Made by a program: the position numbers and the translations under genes
The notes under the pieces: generated by a model
The model's input: the letters and a program-made list of their open reading frames with translations, nothing else
Database searches by the model: none
What the model was told of the DNA's origin: nothing
Part shown: positions 1-26,600 of the stretch, piece after piece
Numbering within the stretch: the stretch's first letter is position 1
How the letters are laid out: every line of letters starts with the position of its first letter
Assembly: GCA_963170055.1 (NCBI GenBank)
Contig: CAUJGJ010000001.1
Coordinates: forward strand, 2,118,501 to 2,182,500
From: Halisarca cf. caerulea
Lineage: Eukaryota > Porifera > Demospongiae > Chondrillida > Halisarcidae
DNA length: 64,000 nt
Direction: 5' to 3'

Positions 1-11362
<11,362 letters not shown>

Positions 11363-12986
11363 GGTGGTCTACCACATTCGCTGACTCGTTAGCGGCAACT
11401 ATCCTTCCAACTGTATCTGAATCTCAATTAATGCAATTTGAGTATGCATTCATAGCAATTATTTAATAGGTGTTTAATATCATTGTTATGTAGCTAAGCT
11501 ATAGTTATATATTCTTTATACATGGGATGAATAGGAATGTCATCGATTGTTCTTTATGCGTTCTCAATGTACATTACTGTATGTGTTGCAAAGTACGTAT
11601 GTTTATTGCAAACAAGTACTGTACATACTGTATCTACTGTACATCTACTGTATGTACTGTATGTACTGTATGTACCGTATGTACTGTGTGTACTGTATGT
11701 ATGGGTTTTCTGATCTATATACATATATATATACATATATAATATTATATTTAATATTATAGACGACCATTTCCATGATCTAACTAGCTTATAATTATAC
11801 ATACTCAGTGAAACCTCTCTGATCCACAATTACATGGGAATGTCAGTTTTATAGTGGATTAGCGGGGGTTGGCGGATTAATGAGGTTATAATTTGCACTC
11901 GATGCATTCATCTTAATTTGTTTTTCAGAAACTATAGTGCAGATTGTAGCAGGTTGGATGATTACAGCTAGGAGGGCCGATTAGAGAGGTTTCAGTGTAA
12001 ATTCTACGCACAGTCAAACCTGGTTAACATGAAATATCTTAACATCATGCAAGTGCTAGCCAAATCCAAGTGCATGCACAGGTCCATTAAGTATAACATG
12101 TAGAACAGTTTGCATGAAATACTTCTTAACATGAAATTTTCGGGGGGGGGGGGCTGGTGGTCCACAGAGTTTCGTGATAAGGAGACTTGACTACTACTGT
12201 ATTGTAAATGGTAGTTTCATGCACAGCTAGCTAGTAAACTGCATGTCTTTAAGACCATGTGAAGGACCAAGCACCTGCATGTCTATAGAGACCACTAGCT
12301 GTATGTGTCACGCTTCGGAGCTCTTGGAAAGCTGTTCGTGCACATAGTGAAAACACAAGACATTTGAACAGACAACTCAACCATCAATCAAGATCATAGG
12401 AAACAAAATAGACCAGACTACACATGTTCCCGATCCAGTTACTAGGTCACACACATGTGAATTCATGACATAAAATGACATAATGAAACATACGTACATG
12501 TAGGCTGGTTAAAATTCTCAAACCACTGAAGCAAAACTATATTAATTGCACGTGCACCTCTACATAAGGACCACCTGTCTACAATTACACATGCAATATA
12601 CACATTAAAAAAATAAAAATAAAAAAAATTACACAATGCAATTATACGTACCTGTACCTTGCAATTGCAAGTACATATGGTCTTTATATATATATACAGG
12701 TTTCGAACACTGCACGTATAATATGACAGTATATGTATTACATACAGCAATCAATTCTATATACATGCAAAGTAAATTAATAATGCGTTATGCATGCAAT
12801 AATGTATTTTAATAATACTGTAGCTGTGCATAGCAACAAACAAAATATAAGTTGCAGTATTGCAAATAAAAACATGGTCATGCATTCAATACAACAGAGT
12901 AACAATCACATGCACACATTATACATGATAATAATGATAATAGTATTATTATGTAGAATTCTGTACACATTGTTATAATATAAAAT
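11363..12986. other. Intergenic region between convergent HSPA4 and Fat-like genes
   Basis: Holds the 3' flanks of two tail-to-tail genes. Contains a CTGTATGTA-type short tandem repeat (11630-11700), an AT-rich stretch (11710-11765), one MITE (11805-11998) and a poly-G run near 12144. No further gene was recognised. Confidence 0.7.
11805..11998. mobile_element. MITE, CAGTGAAACCTCTCT family
   Basis: Left end TCAGTGAAACCTCTCTGATC; right end GATTAGAGAGGTTTCAGTGT is its inverted match. Length is about 190 bp, non-coding. Confidence 0.7.
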
Positions 12987-15156
12987 CTATACTTCGCGCA
13001 CTGTTACTGATGATGAAGAATGGAATTTTTCTGGGATTGGAGGTGGACGGGAGATGGAAGAGGAGGCTGGAGTCTTGCCGTTGGATGGAAGGTAGCTGCT
13101 GTCAAGAGTGGCTACACTGCTCTCATCATCGTCTGTGATGTCCAGGTGACGTAAAAGAGCCTGGAGTTGGGCAAACTGTGGTTTGGTGTAATTTGTCGTC
13201 GTAGTGTCAGAAACTTCATTTGCTGCATCGTTAATTTGGTACAGAGATTCTAGTGATTCATTGCCAAGTGGAGTCTGACTCCCCTCTTCTTTGTACAAAT
13301 GTGTTTCGTCAAAGTTACTGTCTAAGAATAGCATTCTGTCTGCGGCCTTTTTCCGCTTCCAAATACGTTCAATTTTCGGATTTATTGTCGGTTTCGGTTT
13401 CATTTTTGCCAGTACAACTGGTTTGGGAGCTGTCTTTGGTGGCACATTTATTGGTTTCTTAGGCGATTCCTCAACTGCAAATCCTCTGGCCTGTTCAGTC
13501 CTTTGAGGGATCTGAGGCAGGGCTGTAGCAATGGGTGTTTGTGTGTGCTCAATCTGTTGCGTCTGTTCTTTTTCAGGGACTGCAGTCAACATGGCCAGCA
13601 TACTTGTGGGTGCATTGGCAACAACACTTGTGGACAACTCTGAGGGACTTCTTGATGGCTGAGAGATGAAGACAGGGTCTGGTGTGGTTGAAGGGTGTGT
13701 TATGCTACTAAGAGTGCTGTTCTCAACCGGGTGTGAAAGGGGTTCAACTGTTATCCTCAGATGATTGGCCATCGCATTGTTGATACTTGTTCCCTGCTCT
13801 GTGGTGACTGTTCTTGTACGCTCGCTGTGAGTGGAGTTGAGGGTCAAGCTTGGACTGCTGATCGATTCCAGCTCTACCTCGTCATGAACGTCTCTCTCCC
13901 CTCCACCCTCCTGGTAGTAATCCCTAATATTGCCAGTCCCCGAATGTGGTCTCTGTGTAGCGGTGAGCTGGGTGGGACGTGACCCAGTTTGTCGAAAGCC
14001 CATAAAGTCCATTTGCCTGAGCTCAAACATTCCAGAGGTGGTCTTGGTGAGTCCGCCATGTCTACACTTGGTAACTATGGCAACTATCACACACAGTATG
14101 AGAGCCAACAGAAACACCCCAACCACAGCCAAGACAATGATCACAATCAAAGGAAGAGGTGATGGCGTCTCAGGCATAATGGGGCCCTTTGGAACCCAGC
14201 AATTAAAGGACATGGAGGAAGACGGAGGGGGAAAGCTGGCTTGAAAGTTTGGATCGATCAAATCTTCTGACATCGGGAGTTCCTTATCATCCAGAACTAC
14301 TCCTCGGATGCACTTACTGAATGGTCCTTGCACACTCCCCCCCACCATCCCAGGAGCACCTCCAAGGAAGATCCCGTCAATGGAGATGTCAAGACTCCTC
14401 TCATCTCCAGGTACAGTTGCCAAGGAAACAAGCTGTCTGTTAACCACGAGCTCAGCAGTTCTTCCCTCTCTCCGCACCTCCACATCATAGAAGCTACCGT
14501 CAGCTACACTCATTGCTGATATCCTGGCCACGGCTGGACCCAGTCCCAGATCAAATCTGAACTGGAGATAACCCTCAACAATCTGGAATGGGAAAAAACA
14601 CACACAAGAAGCAAGTTGTAAAAGTAACAGTATTATAGAACAATACCACAGTTGTATCCCTTTTGAGAGACCATACTCATGAAAGACCATGCCTTTGCAA
14701 AAAGACCCATTTTGCTGGTCAAAAAGTATACATATACATACGTACATATGTGTCCCCTAAGAAATTCCCCCTTGGCTGACAGTTGTACTATCACTACTAC
14801 TGGAACATCATCATTGCATTAGGTTTTGACGTTACGTTATGTTGAGCCTTATTCTGTCATCACGTTAGGTTTCGGTGCTTGTGTTGTTACATGTGCTTAC
14901 CTCTAGATAGGCGTAATCGGTTGGTCCAACCATTGCAAAAAGAGTACCATTTCGTTGTCTGGTGGAGAAGCCGAGGGAAAAGGCCGTCCTCAGAGTCGAG
15001 TAAACTCTTTCTTCCTGTGCTTGTCTCTTCACAGTCTGCCCAGTTGGTCCAGAGGTGAGGATGGTGTACCTGATGGAAGCATCTCCGCCGAACGAAATGG
15101 AAGGGCTGACTGCAGAAGTGGGAAGTGGACGCCATAAGAACAAAGATACTATAGTA

Positions 15157-15230
<74 letters not shown>

Positions 15231-17605
15231 TAAACACATTTTTACTCTAGTCCGACCAGACAACACTGTGTTCTCACACCTTCTAACCAGTGCACACAAG
15301 TAAAACTCCTCAATGTACGTATGTACAGTAAAACCTGTGTATAAAGACCACTCAAGGGACCAAGCAATCATGGTCTTTGTAGACAGGTGGTCCTTATGTA
15401 AAGGTGCAATAGTATTGCATTGGTGGTTCCTGGACCAGTCTACAGTGGTCACTATAGACAGGTGGTCCTTCTATACGGGTGGTCTTCATGACAGATTTCA
15501 CTATACATGCAGAGGAAAAAAGGTTAACGAGAATTTCAGGGTGGCCTTAAATTATTTCTTGCTAAAAGCTCTTCCTATTAAATTCACCCGTTATCATGAC
15601 CTGAAAGTTTATTTCTTCTTGTAACTTGTTCAAAGTTTCTAGTAAAATAATTAATTGTCCTAAACAGTTTCCAGTACTTCTGCACGCACGAGAGGTACAG
15701 TACCAGTACTTCCTGCTACAACCTACAACCCACACAAACCTTTCTCACAGTTGGCCCCAGAGTAAGACGACCCACAGAGACAAGAGTACTCGAAACCATC
15801 TTGCACACACTCCACTTCGTTCTGACAAGGATTGGCAGAGCACGTCCCTCCCTCAAGCTCCAGTGAAGATTGTACCTTCTCCCTTTGTAAGGGATTGGAG
15901 AAATCAACCATTCTCCCTCCCGCTATCACGTTCCTCATGTAACCAACGAAAGGGAACGAATAGCTCTCCCCATAGGTGTAGTTGAACGACTCACGATGGT
16001 ACCCGAGGAGCAATGGACCGCTAACATCCAGTGACCTGAAGGACGACAAGCACCATTGTGAAAATATGAAAGACTACTGAGAAAATTGCTTAGTGCATAC
16101 CTCAAAGGGGACAAAAATCAGTACTAAGTCTTATTATCAGAGGTACGTACTTACTATCAGGATTGGTTTATGTACATGGGGTATACACAGGGACAGAATG
16201 AGGAGTACTTACTATTCAGGAGTATGTACTAAACCAGGTACTTACTATCAGGGTTGGTTTATGTACATGAGGTATACACAGGGACAGAATGAGGAGTACT
16301 TACTATCCAGGAGTATGTACTAAACCAGGTACTTACTATCAGGGTTGGTTTATGTACATGAGGTATACACAGGGACAGAATGAGGAGTACTTACTATCCA
16401 GGAGTATGTACTGAACCAAGTACTTACTATCAGGGCTGGTTGATGTACATGAGATATACACAGGGACAGAATGAGGAGTATTTACTATCCAGGAGTATGT
16501 ACTAAACCAGGTACTTACGTACTAAGCAAGTTCAACCGTATATTGCTATTCATAGCAGGCACGATGCAAATGTTATGTTATTCACGATTGAGCTGGGCAA
16601 TATTGGTTTTAGTCAGCTACAATTATTGTTGCCTGAATCTTATCACAGATTGTTAATGACGAGGTTGATCGCACCACATCAGAATCCTAAAATTATAGAA
16701 TAAACAGAACAGACTCCTGGGAGCAGAGCAGTGATCACCCAAATGGAATGCTGCCATTTGTATGGAAAGGGAACAGCTGAACAGCTCCATACCACAACTA
16801 TCACAGGAATAAGGTCATGACACTTATCACGATGTGACAAAAATCACGGAAGACATAATTCTAGTTTGCGAAATACCATCTCATGAACACATACAGTGAA
16901 CCTCAGTGGACCACAGTGAGCTGTCCTGTACAGTGAAACCTCTGCAATAAGGACACCATTGGGACCACAGTAAGCAGTCCTGTACAGTGAAACCTCTATA
17001 ATAAGGACACCATTGGGACCACAGTAAGCTGTCCAGTACAGTGAAACCTCTATAATAAGGACACCATGGGGACCACAGTAAGCTGTCCTGTATATGGAGA
17101 GGTCTCTATTTCAGAGGGTTTAAATACACACATGACAATGTGAGGGATGTCAAATGGGACAGAGCAGTAGTGTCCGGTTGAAGAGGATGGCTGCATTTCA
17201 GAGGTGTCCTTTAAAAGAGGTTTCACTGTACTGCCTGAGTCCGATTCACAACAGACATCATACAAGTTACTGTAATGATATTCACAGCAGGTGTCATGCA
17301 ATGATAATGAAATTCATGATCAACAGATAGACTTACACATGACTTCCAGCGAGTTGGGTAACAGTCTGGTTGCAAACTAGCTGTTCTAGTGGTCCACGCA
17401 CACGACCGAGTGGTCTGTAGCCAATGTTGGTGTTTATGCAGTCATCAACCGTCAACCACATGTGCTGGAATCACAACGAAGAGCACAACGATCAACAAAG
17501 GTGTATTGTACAGCATGTCTTCTGGCAACTTATGGACATATACTCAATTAACAGAATTATCAATGACGCACACGCGCATGTAGACAAACACACAAAATGT
17601 ACAAA

Positions 17606-17643
<38 letters not shown>

Positions 17644-20600
17644 TACACACACACCTACACACACATATACACACAAGGACTCACTGTAAGATTGTATCCA
17701 GCAACCACCGAATGCCACCTTTTATCTCCCAGATCTCGGTCCGTGAACTCCAAATCTGACCTCTCCCCTCCTCTGGACACAGTGTACTTCAGGATACCCT
17801 GTAACAGCTCCAGCACTATGAAGTCTGAAAACTCATCATCATACCGACCGTTCAAGAAAATCAGCCCATATTTCGATTCCGTTGCAAACTCCAAGTAGAT
17901 GGTATCGTTGAGGGGAGCATTAAGACTGGGAAAGAATGAGTAGCCTCTCAACTGAAAACTGCCCAGGGCTACTTCACATCTTGAACCAAAATAGCCTGAT
18001 TTGCAGTTGCAGGCAAAACCAGGTTTTTGTCTAATACAAGTGCCACTGTTTGAGCAAGGGTTGGGTGAGCAGAAGTCAACACACTTGGCGCTACCACTGA
18101 GATCTATGATACAGTCTTCAGAGCTGCCACAACTCTGAGTGTCACAAGCACTGGGAGCGGGTGCGGTGACACTGTTGTACAAATCCACTTCACAGTCCTT
18201 TCCGGAGTACCCTTCTGCACACACGCACGTGTAGCTGGAGCCACTAATTTCAGGTTGGCACGTACCGCCATACATGCACGGATTGACAGAACAGTCTCTT
18301 ACTCCACTGCTGGGTATCTTCTTGGTACACTGGATGCCTGAAAAACCTGGTACGCAGGTGCAAGTAGTGCCAGCGTGGCTCGCAGTACATGTGCTGTTAT
18401 TTTCACATCCGTAGAAGGTACAAATTGACGAAGGATCCACCTTCCTGATCTGACATTTCGGTCCAACAAAGTCCGGGGTGCACGCACAGGCCAGCCCACC
18501 CTCGACCACAGCACACGAGGCATCGTTCAAACAGCCAAGGTTGGAACAAGACGTCTGATTTACCACACAAATTCCACGTTCGAGGTAGCTCCCGGGAGGG
18601 CACTCACAAGTAGCATGTCCTTCACTTGGTAGACTGACACACACCATTGGCGACATACAGGGAGAGTATGCACAATAGTCCACAGTCCCCTGTTCACAGC
18701 TACGACCACTGGATCCCTGCAGACATGTACACTTGTAATCCCACACGGGGGCCGAGGTGACGATTGTGTGTGGTGGAGAGTGGGATACCACTTGTGGGCT
18801 GATTTCCTTCAACACGTTCTCACATATTCCATTCTGTCCACATGGTTCACTGGCACACAGATCAAGCAGCTCAGTTTCCACTCTGATTCCAACTTCTTGA
18901 GATGAGAATGAGTCCCTGTTTGAATGTACAAGATGACGCAACAGCTCCTGGCTGACAAAAGATCCCCCACCTGTCTCCAAAGAGAAAGACACATCAACAA
19001 GTTCTTCTGCATCAATCACATCTTGTACGCTGACAATGAATGGTTGTAATGATGATTGCACGACAGAACGGAAAACATCAACTGAAGAGAAAGGTGAGAG
19101 TTTGTTCTGGAGGAAGTTTTGAGCAGTAATTTGTGAGATTCGAATGATGATGCTGTTTTCCGCCACGCTCGGGCTTATCTCACTCACATGCACAGCCACG
19201 GTGCACCGAGCCCAGTTCCTATTCTCTGTAACGTTGACGGTGAAGCTATATCTGCCAACCGGTGGGTTATCGGGTGCTTGAATGGATCCATTGCCAAGGT
19301 GGAGGGAGAAGGGCCCCATGTTATTACCAGCCTCACTCAGGAGAGAGTACATATGATTGTTCACAATGTCGGGGTCGTTTGCATTCACCTGACCAACTAT
19401 GATGGAAGAAAAATGGCCGCCTGTAAGATAGATGAAAACGTCAGCATGTCCTGGCTTGGGAACATTGTCGTTGACATCCCCAATGGTGACAGTAACTGTG
19501 GTGGTCCCAGTTTGAGAAGGACTTCCACCATCATCAGCAGTGATGATCAAACGATACAGCGCCACTTCCTCTCGATCGAAGGTAGCCATTGTTTCGAACA
19601 CACCCGTGCGCTCATCTAGACGAAAACGGTTACTATAAGTGGACCTTTGGAGTCTGTAGGTGATGTCAGATGGTTCAGTAACTGTATCACGATCAGTAGC
19701 ACTCACAACTCCAAGGAATGACGGGGGTTGAACGTTCTCTGTCACAAAGTACTCCGCACTAGGAGGACTAAAGATTGGGACTTCATCGTTCACATCTTGT
19801 ACATACACTGTTACAGTTGCAGTGTCTCTCAGCATCTCGTCTCCTTCGTTGTAGGCCCAGATTCTAACCCTGTGTTGGGTCTCCAACTCATAGTCCAATT
19901 CTGCTGCTAGTGTCAACACTCCAGTTTCAGAGTTGACTTGAAACTGTGGGGCTCTGTCTTCTTCAGCTATTTCGTACAACACGGGAGGACCATTGACATC
20001 AATGTCCGTTGCGTGTACTTGTTCTACCATTGACCCGACTGGAGTACCCTCTGGAAAAAAACGAACAAAGGTTTTCTGCCAGAAAACTGGCCTATTGTCA
20101 TTCTCATCCAAAATTTGAATGAGTACGGTTGCAGATCCTTCCATAGACACTAAGCCTCCATCGCGAGCGATTACTGTGAGGTTGAAAAACTGCTCTGTCT
20201 CGAAATCTAACTCTTTTCGCACTGTGATGTTCCCCGATTGAGTGTCCATTGCAAAGTTCTCCCTATTGTTGCCAGACTTGAGTTCGTAGGATATCTGTGC
20301 ATTGGCTCCACTGTCCGCATCTGTGGCTCTGACTGTCAGAACAAGAAAGTTGATATCCACTGATTCGCTCACAGTGGTTGAATAGACAGAGTTGTCAAAA
20401 ACGGGTGGGTGGTCGTTATCATCAGAAACTGTCACATGTACAATACCAGTAGACGACAGAGAAGGGCTGCCCAAGTCACTAGCTCTCACGTAAAGAGTAT
20501 AAAACTCCACTTCTTCACGATTCAGTCTGTCTGTTGTGACGATGAGACCAGATTGTAGCCCAATTTGGAATGGGAGTTGGTTCACGTTGACATTGGTCCT

Positions 20601-23600
20601 GCTACCTGCATCCCCACCAACAATCTCGTACTGCAGCAGACCACCAACACCCGAATCAGTGTCCCTTGCTGACACCTTCACAACGTTCATACCAGCAGCC
20701 CTGTTTTCCAATACACTGCCTTGCAACGTTGCGTTGTCAAACATCGGATAAACATCGTTCTTGTCCACAATCTGGACAGAAACGGGAGCCAGTGTTTCAT
20801 GTACTCCATCACTCGCAGCCACCTGGACGACAAGCTGTTGTGCGGACTCATAGTCCGGAACATAACTGAGAAATACTTCTCCACTGGTGGAATTTATGGT
20901 AAAGTTGTCTCGGCTTGGGCCAGATAAGAGGAAGAATGATACATTTCCAACGAGGTCAACATCAGTGGCAAACACCCTGAGAAGGGGAGAAGAAATGTCT
21001 GAATTCTCTTCAACTGCTGTTGTGTAAATGGTGGCATTGAATGCAGGTGGTTCGTCATTCACATCGGACACACTGATCTGGAGTGAGGTGGAAGCTCGAT
21101 TGGCACCATCGTAACCATCCACTGTTAGGTTGTAAAATGCTTGTCTCTCGTGGTCCAACATGGCCGCCACTCTGACAGCACCTGTCAGTGCATTGATGGC
21201 AAAATCAGAAGACCCGTGAAGCGAATACGTGATCTGAGCATTCTCGTCCAGGTCGTCATCACTTGCCAACACAACTACAACCTCATCATCCACACTAGCC
21301 TCCTCCCTCACACTTGCATGGTACACACTAGCATTGAATACAGGAGGGTTATCATTGAGGTCTGTAATGTCAATGAAAACGATCACTCTTTCTAGACTTG
21401 TCATTGGCGGATTACCTCGATCAGTGGCACTCACAAAAAATTGAAAGCGTGACTGTTCCCCTTCTCTATTCAGCATAACGGTGGTCCTTATTTCTCCGTT
21501 CATGTTAACAGTAAAAGGTACATCATCACCTCCTACAATCATGTAATCAATGGTGCCGTTTTCCCCAAGGTCATTGTCTGTTGCTGTAACATAATTGAGA
21601 CCAAAACTATCTGAGCCCCTTCTAACCACCGTTGTTCCAGGAGGTTGGTTCTCCAACACCTGTCCCGAATAGATCACCTGATCAAAGAACGGTCTCTCGT
21701 CGTTTATGTCCAAAATGGTAACAGTCACAGTAACCAGTGTTCTCAACATTTGACCACTTCCAATAACTGCAAGAGCCTGAACATTAAAATTCAGTACTTC
21801 TTGCATTTCGCGATCGATATCACCGGCCACTAAAATCTCACCAGTGGTCATTGAAATTGAAAAATACATCCTAACCACTGAGGTAACAATACTATAAAAT
21901 ATCATTGTATTGGAACCAGGGATAGCTGCAGTGACTGTTCCCACTGGTTCTCCCATACTACTTCCCTCGATCATTGTAAACGAGTAACTGCTCTGTGTGA
22001 ATGAAGGTGGACTGTCGTCAGCATCAATGATTTCAATCGTGTAGCTCACTGTGATGCTTCGAGGTGGGTTCCCTCCGTCAGCTATCATAACGTTGAACAT
22101 GTAGTGAGGAATAGATTCAAAGTTGAGAGACGCCCGCAGAATCAACTCTCCTGAATTCCCACCAAAGTAAAACGGAAGAGCGGTAGAGCTCAGCCCACTT
22201 GGGATTATTATACTGCCAATGGTGTAAGTGAGTGTACCATTCTCGCCATCATCTGGATCGGTTGCCTCAATCGTTGATACTGTCAAGCCAGTTTCAAGAT
22301 CTTCTGAAATTTGTGGGTTTCTACCACGTATGAAAGATGGGTCGTTGTCATTCAAATCCAACACTTTGACCCTCACAACAGTGTTACTGGTGAACACACC
22401 ATCGCTGACAAAGACATTGAACTCAAAACTGGGATTTTCTTCACGATCAATGGAGGTTGAAGTTGTTGATATCCAACCTGTATTTGTCTCCACTTCAAAA
22501 GGATTCCGATTGTTTTCTTCCAAGTGGTAAGTGAGAGCAGCTCCGCCGCGATCCACATCTGTTGCTGAAACTTGCAGGATACGCACAGGGGATCCTGCAT
22601 TTTCAGACACACTGCCGTTGTAGAGAGAAAATGTGAACATTGGGGGATTGTCATTGATGTCCAGGACTGTGATTCGTAGTGTAGCTGTGCTGCTGAATGT
22701 TCCATCACTGGCAATCACAGTCAGGTTGTAGGCGGGTTCTGTGAGGGCATTCTCAGCCAACACTACAAGTCTAACTTCACCAGTCTGTGCGTCTATGGCA
22801 AACAGACCTTCCCCCTCCTCTTCAGATAGCTTGTAACTGATGGAGTCAGCATCACGATCGTTAGCAGAAACTGAGCCAACAATACTTCCATTGTGAGCTG
22901 TCTCTTGGACTGATAGTTCCAGTAGGTTTGATGAAAACTGTGGTGCATTGTCGTTGACGTTGGTGACGGAGAGACGTACGGTGGCCGTACCTGTCAGCTG
23001 GGGTGAACCCCCGTCCACTGCCACGACAGGGATCTCATAGATGGGGGAGGATTCGTAGTCAGTTTCTCCCTTCACAGAGACAAGTCCGCTGTCTGGGTCA
23101 ATTTCAAAAGTGTCACTGAATGTAAAACCGGCCGCAAATCTGTAGGTTATTTCAGAATTTGGGGAATTTTGTGAGTCGGCATCAGTAGCCATGACAGTTG
23201 TGACTGGAGTGCCAGGATCTGCATCCTCAGGAAGCACTTTGGGGTAAATTCTCGAAGAGAACACAGGGGTGTGGTCATTTTCATCCAAGATGGAGACAAT
23301 GAGTGTGGTCAGGCTGAATGAAGACTGGTCCAAGGTTGGATCTGAGACCTTCAGCTCTAGTCTGTACGTTGATTCATCCTCATAGTCCAACGGCCGTGCT
23401 ACTGTCACCTCACCATTCAAGAAGTCAACAGAGAACTGAATCTGGTCATTTCCAGACTCAATGGTGTACGTTGGAAATCCCGATGCGGAGCGTACGGTAG
23501 CTTTTACTGTGGTAACCAAATCCCCCACCTCTGCCAGTTCACTTACATTTGCTCTGTAAAGTGTCTTCTCAAAACTGGGAGCTCTGGAGTCAACAAGGAA

Positions 23601-26600
23601 TATAGAAACAATTGTAGTGTTGGTAAGAGCTTCCGGTAGACCACGATCTCTAGCCTCCACAGTGAGGTTAATGTTTCTTCCTGTTTGCAGACTGGAGAGA
23701 GGCAGCTGAACAGACAGCTCTCCTGTGATTTCATCGAGTGAGAAGAATCCAAGTCCACCACTGGTGATGTGGTATGTTATCTGACTCCCTTCAAACAAAT
23801 CTGGGTCCCTCGCGCTCACACGCAACACCGGGTCACTAACATTGGCATCGTTGGAGATGTATGCCCTGTAAGGCGTGTTAGTGAAGTAAGGATGGTTGTC
23901 ATTTACATCCTCAACTACAACTTCTACCGACAGATCAGCTATGAGGGAGCCTTCACTGCGATGAGTGGCCTGTATTGCTAGACCGTGTCTGTCAGCAGTC
24001 TCCCGATCCAATGCCGTCTGTAAACTGATATTTCCAGAGTTTTCATCAACTGCAAAAACTCCATCATTGTTTGATATCAAGTGGAATCGAATGTCTGAGT
24101 CAGAGTACCCAGTGTGAATGAGGGTGGGAGTAAGGATGACGGTATTTGTCTCGGCATTTTCAGCCAAGGAGAGCGAAAACTCAGACGGGTCGAATCTAAA
24201 GTTGAGAATAGGACAGTTTCTAACATTGATGTACACATCTGCTGTAGATGAAAGTAAGGGAGTTCCCCTATCCGAGGCAGACACTTGAAGGTGATAGTGC
24301 GAGTGGAGGCGGTAAGGATTGCTTAGCGTGATATCCCCACTAGTGGAGTCGACGTTAAATGTGGTGGTTCCGTTACCGCCAACCAGGCTGAAACCCACGT
24401 CTCCTCCACTACCGCTGTCAGTGTCAGTAGCAGACACATGTGTGACTGAGGTGCCAGATCTAGCAGGAGTCCACAAGATGGCCGAATAACTTTGAGAACT
24501 GAAGACAGGATTTTCATCATTTATCTCCTCCACTGATAGATGGATGTGGTGTATTCCCATCTGAGGGACAGTTCCATCATCGGTGACAGCAATCACAAAG
24601 TCCTGATAACTGAATCCATGTTCGACGTCCAGACTCCCCATCCGCAGTGATCCTCTGCCATTGGCATCAATCTGCAGGTTTCTAGAAGCAAGTGGATCCA
24701 AAATGGCTACTGAGTTTACAACATCGTTTGGGTCATCATCGTTGTCTGTCAGCTGTAGGGTGAACAGGGTGGTGGACAGGGATGAGGATTCGGGGACCGA
24801 CAGTTCAACTTGTCCACTGCTGACAGCAGGACCTGGAGCGTTGTCGTTTACATCGGAAATGGTAACACTGAAACTGACTGAACTTGATGCACCAAAACCG
24901 ACAGCGTAGTGAGCCGTGGCTGTTAGAGTGTACGTAGCATTGGATTCGCGGTCCAACGTTGCACTTGTACGAACAACCCCACTCCGGCTGTCAGCCCAGA
25001 AGTAACCACTCCCACCTGTGAGAGTGTAGAATACAGGAAGAACGTTGTCTGCCTCTACAGAAGTGACAAGTGTGTTGGATGGAAGATTCTCAACAACGCT
25101 GACCCCACTCGGCTGTGAGATGAGGGGAGGTGAGGTGAAATCACTCAGCACTTGTACTGTTACCACAGCTGAGGTACTCATAGTGGGAAGTCCTTCGTCA
25201 GTTGCAACCACGGTTATCTGGTGGAGAGGGTTAGCAGAGAAGCTAAGTTGTTCACTGAGCGAGAGCACACCTGTTGAAGCATTGATGCTAAACACACTAC
25301 TCGGTGGTTGAAGGGAGTACAAGACTTGTCCATTTGTTCCACTGTCAGGATCAGAGGCAGACAGAGCCAGGACTGGTGTTTCAACCGAGGTAGTCTCGTT
25401 CACAGTCACTCGGTAGGAGGACTTCGAGAAGATGGGACGATTGTCATTGATATCACTCACTTTGATTGTGACTCTGCAGTAGGACAGCAAAGAGGGACTC
25501 CCCCCATCTTCACCGGAAATGGTGAGTGTGTGTTTGGATGCAGTCTCTCTATCAAGAGGTTCATTGATCATGACTACACCACTTGCTGAAATGCTGAAAA
25601 CACCCTCTGGTCCAGTTGAATCAATTATCGCCATGGTAACATTACCATTAACTCCCACATCCCTGTCAGATACTGCAACACAACACACACTAGTCATGAT
25701 CCCTTCAATCACAGCAAATGTATAATGAGATAGGGAAAACTTGGGAGAATTGTCATTTACATCCGTTACACTGACCACAAGCTCAAGAGTGTCGGAAGAG
25801 GTGCCGTCCCAAGCTTCAATTCGCAGTGTGTACTCTGTGGTTACTTCACGATCGAGGTGTCCTGCCACGTAGATCGCTCCTGTGTTGGGGTGTATAGTAA
25901 AGTGCTGTTGACTGGTGGTGGAGGGTGAAGATGAGTCCAGGATCCTGTACATGAGGTGAGCACTGTTGCCATCGGTTGCTCTTGAGGTGTACACCACTTC
26001 AGTACCAACCTGTGCACTTTCAGCCACACTGATGGATTCAGGAGACGACGAAAACGCTGGCGCAACGGACGGCCCCGTGGGAGACACAATTGTGATTTGC
26101 ACTGTTCCTGTCCTATCCAACCGTCCCAGACCTTGATCAGACGCTACAATCAGAACAGAATGAGGGCCTGCTGAGGATGAACTCAAGGAGGAGGAGACAG
26201 AGACCTCTCCAGTTGACGAGACACTGAACATTCCACTTGCTCCCGGAGAAGATTCAGAGTAACTCACTTTGCCATTGCTGACAGGTTCATCAAGATCTCG
26301 TGCAAGGACACGCAATACAGAAACAGTTGGTCGCACTTCGTAGAAGTTGTTGAATACTTGAATGGAATATGTGTTTGAGGGCAAGAAAGATGGACGGTGG
26401 TCATTGCTGTCCAAAATCGTAATGGAAACTAAAGAGTGGGAACTGAAATGTGAATTGGACGCAGTGAGTTCAAGTTGATACAAATCATCACTTTCTCTGT
26501 CCACGGAACCAGCAACAGTGATGATACCAGTGGTGGCATTGACTGCAAACACGCTGCCACTGTTCCCACGTACGATGGAAAATCTCACACCGGAATCAAC